A DNA stretch of 64,000 bases from Echinicola jeungdonensis (GTDB lineage Bacteria > Bacteroidota > Bacteroidia > Cytophagales > Cyclobacteriaceae): contig NZ_JAUFQT010000001.1 of the NCBI RefSeq assembly GCF_030409905.1, forward strand, positions 186,001 through 250,000, read 5' to 3'. Both the position numbers and the translations under genes were made by a program. Within the stretch, counting starts at the first letter, position 1; every line of letters begins with the position of its first letter. The notes below the pieces were generated by a model. That model was not told where the DNA came from, ran no database searches, and was given only the letters and a program-made list of their open reading frames with translations. Shown here piece by piece: positions 35,487 to 44,923 of the stretch.

Positions 35487-35842
35487 GTCCCTTCCCTCAT
35501 TTTTTTTGAAGAATTTTCATTTTTTTATGCACACGATTGAATAACCCCATTCGTCCAGATTTCTGCTCAAAAATGGCCAATTTCTGTCCTTAACCCCCAA
35601 ACAACCAATTTTTTACTATCATAATACTTTATAAATTAGCTTTTAACAAAAGGTAAAAAAACAATTTGAAATGGCCTCCATTTAAATAAAATGGAGCAAT
35701 TTCAATTGATTCTTACTGCATCATTATCCTAGGCCAATTACCATAAAAATACCTGCTGCTTTTCCAAATAAAATATGGCCTATTGAGATGTTGAGTAAAA
35801 TCATCAATATTAGTTCTTTATCAATTTATAATCCAATCCCAA
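35487..35842. other. 356-bp intergenic region with a long imperfect hairpin
   Basis: The main feature is an imperfect hairpin at 35662-35708, CAATTTGAAATGGCCTCCATTT against AAATGGAGCAATTTCAATTG, which may end the LacI transcript or be a repeat. The rest is AT-rich. A promoter for the GH31 gene should be here but no exact consensus is seen. Confidence 0.45.
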
Positions 35843-38263
35843 ATGACCGTTGTATCCAAATCGATCCATGGTTCCCAAAACATCACGGCAGGTTGCATTA
35901 TCTCCTGGGAACAGACTCCATATGGCATTAAAGGAAAAACTTCCGAGTCCAATTTTGAGATTTCAGTTTACTCACCCGAAATCATCAGGGTTCAGCTTAG
36001 CCGGGAAGAAATCTTCAAACCTAACCCCTATAGCGTGGTTTCATTGCCACAAGAGGGTTTGGTAGAAATTATTGACCAGGAACAAAAAATATTAATATTA
36101 ACTGGCAAAATCCAAGTTAAAATTGACAGGGATAATTTCGCCATAACTTATTTGGATAAAAAAGGCCATGTGCTCAATCAAGATGACCCTGCTTTTGGGG
36201 TTTCCTGGTTAGGCACCGAGGTCACCAATTATAAAAAGCTGCAATCCGATGAAAAATTCATTGGCCTGGGTGAAAAGACTGGGCCGATCAATAAGGCCGG
36301 CAAAGCTTATACCAACTGGAATACTGATAATTTTGCCTATGGCAATGATTCAGACCCATTATACATGTCCATTCCTTTTTATATGGGGATGCACCACAAT
36401 GGAGCCTATGGTATATTTCTGAACAATACTCATAAATCGGTTTTCAATTTTGGAGCTTCCAATAACCGTTTTGCCTATTTTTCAGCAGAAGACGGAGATA
36501 TGGATTATTTTTTCATCCATGACAAGGAAATTTCCGGGATCATTTCAGCATACACCCAGCTAACAGGCCTTCCCCCCATGCCTCCCAAATGGGCTTTGGG
36601 CTATCAGCAATGTCGCTATTCTTATTATCCGGAATCGGAAGTACAAACCCTGGCCCAAACCTTCCGGGACAAGGACTTTCCTGGAGATGTCATTTATTTG
36701 GACATCCACCATATGGAAAAGTACAAGGTTTTTACTTTTGACCAGGAAAAATTCCCTAACCCCAAAGCCATGATCAAGGCTTTAAAGGCAAAAGGCTTCC
36801 GGGTAGTTGTGATCATGGACCCAGGCATCAAAGTTGAGGAACCCTATGGACCCTACAGAGAAGGAAAATCTAAAGACCTTTTCCTCAAATATCCAGATGG
36901 GGAAATTTATGAAGGGCAGGTATGGCCGGGTTGGTGTGCCTTTCCCGATTTTACTTCAGAAGAAGTCCGGAAATGGTGGGCAGAAAAAATGTCCTATTAC
37001 CTTGAATTAGGTGTGGAAGGTTTTTGGACGGACATGAATGAACCTGCTTCCTGGGGGCAATTTACTCCCAACCTGATCAATTTCAATTACGAAGGAGAAC
37101 AGGTCAGCCACCGAAAAGCCAGGAATATTTATGGAATGCAAATGGCCAGGGCTGCTCATCAAGGGGCCGTTCAAAACCACCAAAGACCCTTTGTCCTTAC
37201 CAGGGCGGGATTTTCAGGCGTCCAGCGTTATGCGGCTGCCTGGACTGGGGACAATGTTTCCAGCGAAGATCACATGTTATTAGGAGTTCGACTGGTAAAT
37301 AGCCTAGGGTTAAGCGGGGTATCATTTGCAGGTTACGATGTGGGAGGCTTTTGTGGAGAAGCTTCACCCCAGCTTTATGCCCGCTGGATGAGCATTGCGG
37401 CATTTTCCCCCCTATTCAGGGCCCATTCTATGATCAATAGTAAGGATGCGGAGCCATGGGCATTTGGAGAGGAAGTGGAAGAAATTTCCAGAAACTACGT
37501 CAAACTACGATATCAAATGCTGCCCATGATATATGCAGCATTTTACAGAAGCAGCAAAAATGGTCTCCCTGTTGCCAAAAGCTTAACGATAGATTATTCT
37601 AGGGACACCAAAATATATGAGGGCCCTTATCAAAATCAATACCTCTTCTGCGATCAATTATTAATCGCTCCAGTGGAAAGCAATAAGGAGATCACCAAAG
37701 TTTATCTGCCGGAAGGGACCTGGTATTACCTTTTCAATGACAAGCAATATCCAGGAAAACAGGAGATTTATTTAGATACTCCTATCAATTACCTTCCCGT
37801 TTTCGTAAAAGAAGGTTCTATTATTCCCATGCAATCACCGATTGCACATACCGGTGAACAACATGACGGTAATCTCCGGTTGCACCTTTATAAAGGCGAA
37901 GGTAAAAGCCAATATATCCATTACGAAGATGATGGTCAGAGCCATGATTACCAATCCGGCCATTGGTATCAAAGGGCCATCATTTTAGACAGTGACCGGC
38001 AAGAATTAACACTGGATAAGGTAAAAGGTACTTTCCCCTCTACATTTGAGAAAATAGAATTGATTTTCCATGGATTTGATATCCGAAAAGTAAAGTTGGA
38101 AGAGGAGGAATTGGCCCTATCCAATAAAGTTGAAGCTTTCCTTCCCAAAATCACCGATTTTGACCCATTACCTGATAATCGACTACCTTATTTAGAAACC
38201 CCGGTTCTTCCCCGGGTAATAATTAATAATTCCCCTAAAAGGATGGTCATTAAATTTAAATAA
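35843..38263 (+). CDS. cytoplasmic GH31 alpha-glucosidase
   Basis: The 806-residue protein lacks a signal peptide, so it acts in the cytoplasm on imported maltose or maltodextrin. The GH31 fold is clear: N-terminal beta-sandwich (about 20-240), then the barrel from PPKWALGYQQCRYSYYPE. The nucleophile is Asp397 in FWTDMNEPASWG and the acid/base Asp470 in AAWTGDNVSS. GYDVGGFCGEASPQLYARW and SPLFRAHS complete the active site. Distal beta domains follow from FCDQLLIAPV. It is nine bases upstream of the MFS gene, consistent with intake followed by hydrolysis. Family is certain; substrate specificity is inferred. Confidence 0.95.
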   Translation: MTVVSKSIHGSQNITAGCIISWEQTPYGIKGKTSESNFEISVYSPEIIRVQLSREEIFKPNPYSVVSLPQEGLVEIIDQEQKILILTGKIQVKIDRDNFAITYLDKKGHVLNQDDPAFGVSWLGTEVTNYKKLQSDEKFIGLGEKTGPINKAGKAYTNWNTDNFAYGNDSDPLYMSIPFYMGMHHNGAYGIFLNNTHKSVFNFGASNNRFAYFSAEDGDMDYFFIHDKEISGIISAYTQLTGLPPMPPKWALGYQQCRYSYYPESEVQTLAQTFRDKDFPGDVIYLDIHHMEKYKVFTFDQEKFPNPKAMIKALKAKGFRVVVIMDPGIKVEEPYGPYREGKSKDLFLKYPDGEIYEGQVWPGWCAFPDFTSEEVRKWWAEKMSYYLELGVEGFWTDMNEPASWGQFTPNLINFNYEGEQVSHRKARNIYGMQMARAAHQGAVQNHQRPFVLTRAGFSGVQRYAAAWTGDNVSSEDHMLLGVRLVNSLGLSGVSFAGYDVGGFCGEASPQLYARWMSIAAFSPLFRAHSMINSKDAEPWAFGEEVEEISRNYVKLRYQMLPMIYAAFYRSSKNGLPVAKSLTIDYSRDTKIYEGPYQNQYLFCDQLLIAPVESNKEITKVYLPEGTWYYLFNDKQYPGKQEIYLDTPINYLPVFVKEGSIIPMQSPIAHTGEQHDGNLRLHLYKGEGKSQYIHYEDDGQSHDYQSGHWYQRAIILDSDRQELTLDKVKGTFPSTFEKIELIFHGFDIRKVKLEEEELALSNKVEAFLPKITDFDPLPDNRLPYLETPVLPRVIINNSPKRMVIKFK

Positions 38264-38272
38264 CAGATTGAA

Positions 38273-39700
38273 ATGGAACCCAAAATAATCAATAAGGCAG
38301 AGGAAACTGAAAATAATCCGGAAGAGAAAAACAAGATCAATCAATCCAATACTTCCCAAAAGGGAGAAAAGAAAAGGCTGAGCTTTTGGCAAATATGGAA
38401 TATGAGTTTTGGCTTTTTGGGCATCCAAATGGGATTTGCCCTACAAAATGCCAATGCCAGCCGCATCTTGCAGACCTTTGGAGCAGATGTGGAACACCTC
38501 TCTCTTTTTTGGTTGGTAGCTCCCATTACAGGGATGATCGTCCAACCTATTATTGGTCATTACAGTGACCGGACATGGACCCGCTTGGGAAGGCGGAGAC
38601 CTTATTTTCTGGCGGGGGCTATTTTGGCAGCAATTGGCCTATTCCTTTTACCCAATGCTTCTCTTTTTATTGCCTTCCTTCCTGCCCTTTGGGTAGGAGC
38701 AGGTTTCCTTATGATCATGGATGCCTCCTTTAACATTGCCATGGAGCCATTCCGAGCTTTGGTGGCTGACAAATTGCCTACTGACCAAAGGACATTGGGG
38801 TTTGCCGTACAAACTTTGCTCATTGGAATAGGCGCAGTTCTTGGTTCATGGCTTCCCTATATCCTTGCTGAATGGGTAGGAATAGAGGCGGTAGCCTCTG
38901 AGGGAATTGTCCCTGGGAATGTCATTCTTGCCTTTATCCTGGGAGCTTCCATATTAGTTGGAACCATACTTTGGACCGTTTTAAGGACTACAGAATATCC
39001 ACCCGAACAGCAAAAGGGAACTACTGAAAAGGTAAAAAGCAAGGGCTTATCAGCCATTTTCACGGACTTTTGGCAAATGCCCAAAACCATGCGCCAATTG
39101 GGGCTGGTGCAATTTTTTTCCTGGTTCGCCTTGTTTTCCATGTGGGTATTTACCACCCCAGCCCTTGCACAGCACGTATGGGGATTACCAGCAACAGACC
39201 GCTCTTCTGCCCTGTTCAATGAAGCAGGCAACTATGTAGGGTTGATCTTTGGGGTTTACAATTTGGTGTCTGCGTTATTTGCCCTTTTACTTCCTGTTAT
39301 TGCCGGAAAAATTGGCCGGAAAATGACCCATGCGGTATGTTTGGTGGCTGGAGGTTTAGGGTTGATGTCCATGATTTCTGTAACAGACCCTTCCATGAAA
39401 TGGATGCTTAATCTTTCTATGGTAGGTGTGGGCATTGCCTGGGCAAGTATTTTGGCCATGCCCTATGCCATTCTTGCTGGTTCAATTCCTCCCAAAAAAA
39501 TGGGGGTCTATATGGGCATTTTCAATTTCTTTATTACTGCTCCTCAAATATTCAATGGGTTTGTTGGAGGTTTTATTGTTAAACATTTATATGGCGGCCT
39601 GGCTATTTATTCCCTCTTTACTGCCGGTATCATTTTAATTATTGCCGCTGCTTGTGTCTTTTTTGTAGAAGACCGGGATGATGTAGTTCTTTCTCCATAA
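38273..39700 (+). CDS. MFS sugar transporter (SLC45-like, probable maltose/maltodextrin carrier)
   Basis: The 475-residue inner-membrane protein has about 12 helices after a 35-residue charged N-terminal tail. MGFALQNANASRILQTFGA and PIIGHYSDRTWTRLGRRRPY are the signatures of the SLC45/glycoside-type MFS group that includes bacterial maltose and sucrose carriers. GAGFLMIMDASFNIAMEPFRALVAD is also typical. Its position between GH31 and GH13 genes makes maltooligosaccharide import from the periplasm very likely. It would replace the MalFGK ABC system. Confidence 0.92.
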   Translation: MEPKIINKAEETENNPEEKNKINQSNTSQKGEKKRLSFWQIWNMSFGFLGIQMGFALQNANASRILQTFGADVEHLSLFWLVAPITGMIVQPIIGHYSDRTWTRLGRRRPYFLAGAILAAIGLFLLPNASLFIAFLPALWVGAGFLMIMDASFNIAMEPFRALVADKLPTDQRTLGFAVQTLLIGIGAVLGSWLPYILAEWVGIEAVASEGIVPGNVILAFILGASILVGTILWTVLRTTEYPPEQQKGTTEKVKSKGLSAIFTDFWQMPKTMRQLGLVQFFSWFALFSMWVFTTPALAQHVWGLPATDRSSALFNEAGNYVGLIFGVYNLVSALFALLLPVIAGKIGRKMTHAVCLVAGGLGLMSMISVTDPSMKWMLNLSMVGVGIAWASILAMPYAILAGSIPPKKMGVYMGIFNFFITAPQIFNGFVGGFIVKHLYGGLAIYSLFTAGIILIIAAACVFFVEDRDDVVLSP

Positions 39701-39759
39701 GGACCTTTAATTTTCCCATTGCTTACTTTATTGAAATTAATCCTAAACTCAATTACCTT

Positions 39760-41499
39760 ATGAGAACCTATTACTTACCCCTATTAATCACCCTAATGCT
39801 ATTACTTTCCTGGACGGGAAAAACCCAAGCCCAGGAATCACTCGATAAAATTGACGGTCAATGGTGGAAAGAGGGAGTCGTCTACCAAATTTACCCCAGA
39901 AGTTTTAAGGATTCTGACGGTGATGGTATAGGAGACCTTGGCGGTATAATTGAAAAATTGGATTACCTCCAAAGCCTGGGCATTGACATCGTATGGCTGA
40001 ACCCTATTTACAGTTCCCCTAATGATGATAATGGCTATGATATCAGCGATTACCGGGCCATTATGGATGAATTTGGTACCATGGAAGAATTTGACACCCT
40101 ACTAAAGGGAATGCATGAGCGGGGAATTAAACTGGTTATGGATTTGGTAGTCAACCACAGTAGTGATGAACATACTTGGTTTCAGGAGTCAAAAAGTTCT
40201 CGGGACAATCCCTACAGGGATTATTATCATTGGTGGGAAGCAGAAAAAGGAAAACCCACGCCCCGGTACAGCTTTTTCGATGTCAATAATGATGCTTGGA
40301 AATATGATTCTACCACCAATGCCTATTATTTACATTATTTTTCACGTAAACAACCCGACCTCAATTGGGAAAATCCAAAAGTACGGCAAGAAGTTTACGA
40401 TATAATGAAATATTGGCTGGATAAAGGCATTGACGGGTTTAGAATGGATGCATTTCAATACGTCTCCAAAGACACGACTTTTCCAGCTTTTCCAGAGGGA
40501 TATGAAAAAAACATCATTGAATATTATGGCATGGGGCCCCACCTTCACGATTATCTCAGGGAAATGAACAGGGAGGTAATCAGCAAATATGACATCATGA
40601 CCGTGGCAGAAGGTGCAGGCAGTACCTTTGAAGATGCCATTTCATTGGTAGCTCCTGAAAGGAAAGAGCTAGATATGGTCTATCATTTTGAAGGAATGGA
40701 TATTGGCAATGACTTGGATGGATATGATTTGCTGGATTTTAAGGATGTATACACCAGATGGGACAGCGCCATGGAAGACAAAGGTTGGGTATCCATCTTT
40801 TTGGCCAACCATGACGTACCGAGAATGGTCAGCAAATTTGGCAATGACAGCCCAGAATTTCGAGCAGCTTCTTCTAAAATGCTGACTACATTTATCTTAA
40901 GCATGAGGGGAACCCCCTATTATTACTATGGGGATGAACTGGGAATGACCAACATTGATTTTGATCAAATTTCTGATTACAAAGACATCGCTGCACTTAA
41001 TGGTTATCAAAATGCCCTAAAAGAGGGCAAAGACCTAAGCCGATATATGAAAAAACTCAATTTTCTTTCCAGGGATAATGCCAGAACCCCCATGCAATGG
41101 AATGCCTCAAAAAATGCCGGGTTTTCCAATGGAGAACCCTGGATTGCCGTAAACCCTAACTATAAATCCATCAATGTTGAAAATCAAGAAAATGACCCTC
41201 AAAGCTGCCTGAATTATTTTAGAAAAATGGTCCAATTGAGGAAGGACCACCCGGTTCTGGTTTATGGCGATTACCAATTGCTTTGGCCGAAAAATAAGAA
41301 GGTTTATGCTTACACCCGAACCTTGGATCAGGAAAAACTATTGGTACTTCTAAATTTTTCCACAACTCCCTCCCAACTTCAATTGCCCAAATCAATTGTT
41401 CTTAAAAAGGAGTTGATCAATAACCTCGAAAACAAGAATCTCCACCAATCAAAACTTACTTTGGCCCCATATCAAGCTTTAATATTCTCTATTCAATAG
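39760..41499 (+). CDS. periplasmic GH13 alpha-glucosidase / oligo-1,6-glucosidase-like enzyme
   Basis: The 579-residue protein has a signal peptide (GKTQAQ-E at 20-26) but no lipobox or sorting domain, so it is probably periplasmic. It begins WWKEGVVYQIYPRSFKDSDGDGIGDLGG, the oligo-1,6-glucosidase/trehalose-type start. Catalytic residues are Asp230 (GFRMDAFQY), Glu284 (TVAEGAG) and Asp352 (LANHDVPR), with DLVVNHSSDEHTW at 128-140. It is the last gene of the rightward arm, 59 bp after the transporter. It would clip imported oligosaccharides to glucose and maltose before inner-membrane uptake. Confidence 0.93.
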   Translation: MRTYYLPLLITLMLLLSWTGKTQAQESLDKIDGQWWKEGVVYQIYPRSFKDSDGDGIGDLGGIIEKLDYLQSLGIDIVWLNPIYSSPNDDNGYDISDYRAIMDEFGTMEEFDTLLKGMHERGIKLVMDLVVNHSSDEHTWFQESKSSRDNPYRDYYHWWEAEKGKPTPRYSFFDVNNDAWKYDSTTNAYYLHYFSRKQPDLNWENPKVRQEVYDIMKYWLDKGIDGFRMDAFQYVSKDTTFPAFPEGYEKNIIEYYGMGPHLHDYLREMNREVISKYDIMTVAEGAGSTFEDAISLVAPERKELDMVYHFEGMDIGNDLDGYDLLDFKDVYTRWDSAMEDKGWVSIFLANHDVPRMVSKFGNDSPEFRAASSKMLTTFILSMRGTPYYYYGDELGMTNIDFDQISDYKDIAALNGYQNALKEGKDLSRYMKKLNFLSRDNARTPMQWNASKNAGFSNGEPWIAVNPNYKSINVENQENDPQSCLNYFRKMVQLRKDHPVLVYGDYQLLWPKNKKVYAYTRTLDQEKLLVLLNFSTTPSQLQLPKSIVLKKELINNLENKNLHQSKLTLAPYQALIFSIQ

Positions 41500-41656
41500 T
41501 TTTCACAAAAAATAATCAAATTAAAAAGAAGGCTCTCAATGCTCTAAAGTGGGATTTTAAAAAAAAAATTGGTTTTCGTAAAATAAAAAAACCAAAACAA
41601 CATAATTGTAAAAAAAATAACCTTACCTTTATGACATAAAATTTTATATTATAATA

Positions 41657-41848
41657 ATGACAAAAGGAATAGTAAAGTTCTTCAACGAATCTAAAGGATT
41701 TGGATTTATCACAGAAGAAGGAACCAACAAAGAACACTTCGTACATATCTCAGGCCTAATCGATGAGATTCAAGAAGATGATGAAGTAGAGTTTGATTTG
41801 CAAGAAGGCAGAAAAGGATTGAATGCTGTAAACGTGAAAGTAATTTAA
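41657..41848 (+). CDS. cold-shock domain protein
   Basis: The 63-residue single-domain OB-fold RNA-binding protein starts MTKGIVKFFNESKGFGFIT. RNP1 is KGFGFIT (13-19) and RNP2 is HFVHIS (27-32). It probably melts RNA structure at low temperature or during growth transitions. It has a 5' leader of about 100 bases rich in A and T with TACCTTTA at 41624-41631, one base off the promoter consensus. The transcript ends at a strong terminator. Confidence 0.94.
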   Translation: MTKGIVKFFNESKGFGFITEEGTNKEHFVHISGLIDEIQEDDEVEFDLQEGRKGLNAVNVKVI

Positions 41849-41880
41849 TATTATATATTAATATTTTTGCAAAGGTAATG

Positions 41881-41911
41881 AAGCCCCTCAATATTGAGGG
41901 GCTTTTTTTTT
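41881..41911 (+). terminator. rho-independent terminator of the cold-shock gene
   Basis: AAGCCCCTCAA and TTGAGGGGCTT form a perfect 11-bp stem, and the run of T continues after it. It begins 33 bp after the stop. Confidence 0.93.
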
Positions 41912-41998
41912 GGAAAAAAACTGAGCATATTTGTTTAACTCAGAATTTTATTTTTAATGACCATATATTCAACAACTAACCCTTAACCCGAAATTGTT

Positions 41999-42436
41999 AT
42001 GGATCAATATTTGGCCGAGGCCATTAAAGAAGCACAAAAAGGCCTTCAAGAAGGGGGAATCCCTATTGGTTCTGTTTTGGTTTATAATGGAAAAATAATT
42101 GGCCGTGGTCATAACCGGAGGGTCCAAAAGGGAAGTGTCATCCTTCATGGAGAAATGGATGCCCTTGAAAATGCCGGAAGACAATCGGCTAAAATCTACC
42201 AAAAAAGCACCCTTTATACCACCCTTTCCCCCTGCCCTATGTGCAGTGGTACCATCCTTCTTTACGGAATTCCCAAAGTGGTCATTGGTGAAAATGAAAC
42301 CTTTATGGGAGAAGAAAAACTCTTAAAATCCCGTGGTGTAGAAGTTATTGTGGAAGATAATGACACCTGCAAGGCCCTTATGAAATCTTTTCTTAAGGAA
42401 AAGTCTGATCTATGGAATGAAGATATAGGTGTTTAA
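41999..42436 (+). CDS. nucleoside/cytosine deaminase family protein
   Basis: The 145-residue zinc enzyme of the cytidine-deaminase-like superfamily has H50-x-E52 (LHGEMDAL) and PCPMC (C79, C82). The HGE motif, TLYTTLSPCPMCSGT and VVIGENETFMGEE are closest in pattern to yeast-type cytosine deaminase and bacterial guanine/cytosine deaminases rather than to tRNA adenosine deaminase TadA. The conserved C-terminal VEVIVEDND follows. The likely role is pyrimidine base salvage. It is a single-gene unit between two terminators. Confidence 0.88.
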   Translation: MDQYLAEAIKEAQKGLQEGGIPIGSVLVYNGKIIGRGHNRRVQKGSVILHGEMDALENAGRQSAKIYQKSTLYTTLSPCPMCSGTILLYGIPKVVIGENETFMGEEKLLKSRGVEVIVEDNDTCKALMKSFLKEKSDLWNEDIGV

Positions 42437-42477
42437 TTCACCAAATACAATCATCAACTAATCATATAGTAATAAAA

Positions 42478-42505
42478 ATTCCCCTCAAGTTCTTGAGTGG
42501 GGAAT
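42478..42505 (+). terminator. hairpin after the deaminase gene
   Basis: ATTCCCCTCAAG and CTTGA(GT)GGGGAAT pair with a two-base bulge. No T-run follows, so strength is uncertain; it starts 42 bp after the stop. Confidence 0.5.
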
Positions 42506-42639
42506 CAGTAAATCAATATTTAAAATTTTCTCTTCCCTAATGAGGCCTAGGTTTCCTACTGTGTTTAATACATTTTAAGAGCCTACCCCATTTTTTTTGA
42601 AATCCCCTGGGAATATTGTCTCAGTTTCCACTCTATTTT

Positions 42640-42647
42640 TATCTTTG
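42640..42647 (+). promoter_or_regulatory. Bacteroidota promoter immediately before the solute-binding-fold gene
   Basis: TATCTTTG is an exact TAnnTTTG, with TTG at 42616-42618, 21 bases upstream, as a -33 element. The -7 element ends only three bases before the ATG at 42651, so the mRNA would start at or very close to the start codon. Confidence 0.5.
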
Positions 42648-42650
42648 AGC

Positions 42651-43520
42651 ATGAAAAAGATCAGAATTATTGGTGTTCCGGAACATTTTAATTTTCCATG
42701 GATACAAACTGTTGAAAAGCAAGCCCTAAAGGACAAGGGCTTTGAATTAGTTTGGAGGGATGAATCCAAAGGTTCAGGAGCAATGAATAAGGCTTTAAGA
42801 GATGGAGAAGCTGATATAGCCATTCTTCTAACGGAAAGTTTTATCAAGGATAAATTAGAGGGGAATCCAGGTAAAATCATAGGCTACCATGTGTTGTCCC
42901 CATTAACCTGGGGGATTCATGTGCCGGCAAAAGCCCCAGTAAATTCCATAGAAGAACTGCAAAATGCACCTTTTTTGATCAGTCGATTTGGTTCCGGTTC
43001 CCACTTAATGGCTTTTCTTTTGGCCCAAAAAAACAACTGGAGCCTTAAAGATCTCAAATTTGAGATAGTAGGCAATATGGAGGGTGCTCAAGCAGCCTTC
43101 CAAGACCAACAAGCCAAAGCGTTTTTATGGGAAAAATTCACAACCAAACCTTTGGTGGACCAAGGCCTTTTTAAGCGAGTTGGGGAAATCCCTACCCCTT
43201 GGCCCTGTTTTGTGATGGTTGCCCATGAAAATATTTTAAAGGACTATCCCGAGGCCATCAAAGCTTTGCAAGACCACCTTTATAGCTGCTCTAAGGAATT
43301 AAGTCAAGAGCCAAATTTGGCTTCAATGATCAGTCAAGCTTATGGTATCCAGGAAGAGGATATTCAAGCCTGGCTAAAACAAACCCAATGGGCCACCAAC
43401 TCTCAAATAGAAAAATCCACCCTTGAAAAAACCATGGATATTCTATTTGATCTGGACTTGATTACTTCAAAGGTAAAAGCTGAAAATTTGGTGGATTCTG
43501 ATTTCGCCAGATTGGTTTAA
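42651..43520 (+). CDS. type 2 periplasmic-binding-fold protein without signal peptide
   Basis: I start at ATG 42651 (289 residues, MKKIRIIGVPEHFNFPW); an earlier in-frame ATG at 42597 lies upstream of a good promoter element. The sequence has the two-lobed solute-binding fold of the SsuA/TauA/NMT1 kind: GVPEHFNFPW at the start, ALRDGEADIAILLTES, ISRFGSGSHLMAFLLA and a C-terminal helical tail. No signal peptide or lipobox is present, and no transporter genes are adjacent. It may therefore work in the cytoplasm as a ligand-binding or enzymatic protein. Function unknown. Confidence 0.75.
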   Translation: MKKIRIIGVPEHFNFPWIQTVEKQALKDKGFELVWRDESKGSGAMNKALRDGEADIAILLTESFIKDKLEGNPGKIIGYHVLSPLTWGIHVPAKAPVNSIEELQNAPFLISRFGSGSHLMAFLLAQKNNWSLKDLKFEIVGNMEGAQAAFQDQQAKAFLWEKFTTKPLVDQGLFKRVGEIPTPWPCFVMVAHENILKDYPEAIKALQDHLYSCSKELSQEPNLASMISQAYGIQEEDIQAWLKQTQWATNSQIEKSTLEKTMDILFDLDLITSKVKAENLVDSDFARLV

Positions 43521-43617
43521 TGAATTAACCAAATAAGGACAATAGGACACAAAGGGTTTTGGTTATCATTTCATTCTATAGAAATACCCAAAAACTATTG
43601 TGGCCTATTATGGTGAA

Positions 43618-44913
43618 TCAATTTTCTTTATTCATCTCTGAGATGGGATCTCCATCTTTCAGGTCTTTACTGACTATGGCATAAGGGCCAGCAATCAATG
43701 TTTCCCCCTCCTGAACACCCTTCTTGATTTCAATATTTTCAAAATCTGAAATTCCGGTTTCCACCTTGGCTCTTTTTGCTTTTCCATTTTCTGCTTTGAA
43801 AATCAACTCCTGCAAATCGCTGGAAGAGTCTGTGGTATCTTTCCTGACATTTTCCCTTGTGGTGACTGCTGCCAGGGGGACAGCCAAAACATCATATTTC
43901 TTTTCTGTGATGATCTCCACACTTGCGGTCATTCCTGGCCGGAAAGGAAACCGGTTTTCCTCCGTCACCAAGTCCTGATAGGATTCATTGAGTACCCGGA
44001 TCCGAACTTCGAATTCAGTTACGGCATCAGGACTGGATTTTTCATTGGCAGAATTGGCGATGGCAGTGACCACTCCGCGGAACTGGGTTCCCAAATGGGA
44101 ATATGCATCTACATCAATCAAACTTGTATCACCCAGGGAAAGACGGACAATATCATTTTCATTGACATCTACCCTCACTTCCATTTTAGATAGGTCAGCA
44201 ATTCGGAGCATTTCTGTACCTGCCATTTGCTGGGTACCGACCACACGTTCTCCTTTTTCTACCAGAAGCTTTGAAACCACCCCGGAGACAGGAGCAAAAA
44301 CATTGGTTAAGCTTAAATTTTCCTGAGCTTCATTCACACTTGCCTGGGCACTTTTGACAACAAATTGAGCCGCTTCTACGGATTTTTCAGCAGCCATTAG
44401 ATCATTTTCAGCCGTCAAAAAATTGGCCCTTGCTTGTTCAAAATCCGCATCAGAAATTACTTTTTCTTCATACAGTTTTTTTTCCCTTTCAAATTGAAGC
44501 TGGGCCTGTTCAAATTGGGCTTCTGCTCTTTTAAGTGCTGCTTTGGATTGGGCTAAATTGGCCCTTTGTTGGTTCAAATTGGCCCTTGTCCGGTCAAGCG
44601 CTGAGACAAAATTATCTGGTCGGATTTTCACCAAAAGTTCATCCTGTTGAACCGAATCACCCTCCTGGATGTTCAATTCTATGATTTCCCCTGCCACATC
44701 AGGACTTAACTTCACCTCAGTTTCGGGTTGGATCACCCCAGAAGCACTTACTTTTTCGACGATGGTTTTCTTTTCAGCTTTGGCCAGCTCCACTTTAACT
44801 TCCTCTTTTCCTCCTACCCAACCTGCTTTTCTGGCAATAAAGACAAAAACAATCAATACAGCAACCACTGCCATTAATATATATATTAATTTGTTGGACC
44901 TTTTTTTCGCCAT
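43618..44913 (-). CDS. HlyD/MacA-type efflux periplasmic adaptor
   Basis: The 431-residue membrane-fusion protein has an N-terminal membrane segment (about 8-26) and a lipoyl half (VSASGVIQPETEVKLSPDVAGEI). A long helical hairpin rich in Ala/Gln/Glu (about 100-205) is followed by the second lipoyl half (VFAPVSGVVSKLLVEKGERVVG) and beta-barrel domains ending at KDGDPISEMNKEN. In the family it links an inner-membrane pump to a TolC channel. It lies 10 bp after the TolC-like gene. No MacB or RND pump gene is next to it: the downstream neighbour is convergent. Confidence 0.92.
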   Translation of the reverse strand: MAKKRSNKLIYILMAVVAVLIVFVFIARKAGWVGGKEEVKVELAKAEKKTIVEKVSASGVIQPETEVKLSPDVAGEIIELNIQEGDSVQQDELLVKIRPDNFVSALDRTRANLNQQRANLAQSKAALKRAEAQFEQAQLQFEREKKLYEEKVISDADFEQARANFLTAENDLMAAEKSVEAAQFVVKSAQASVNEAQENLSLTNVFAPVSGVVSKLLVEKGERVVGTQQMAGTEMLRIADLSKMEVRVDVNENDIVRLSLGDTSLIDVDAYSHLGTQFRGVVTAIANSANEKSSPDAVTEFEVRIRVLNESYQDLVTEENRFPFRPGMTASVEIITEKKYDVLAVPLAAVTTRENVRKDTTDSSSDLQELIFKAENGKAKRAKVETGISDFENIEIKKGVQEGETLIAGPYAIVSKDLKDGDPISEMNKEN

Positions 44914-44923
44914 GATTTTATTT

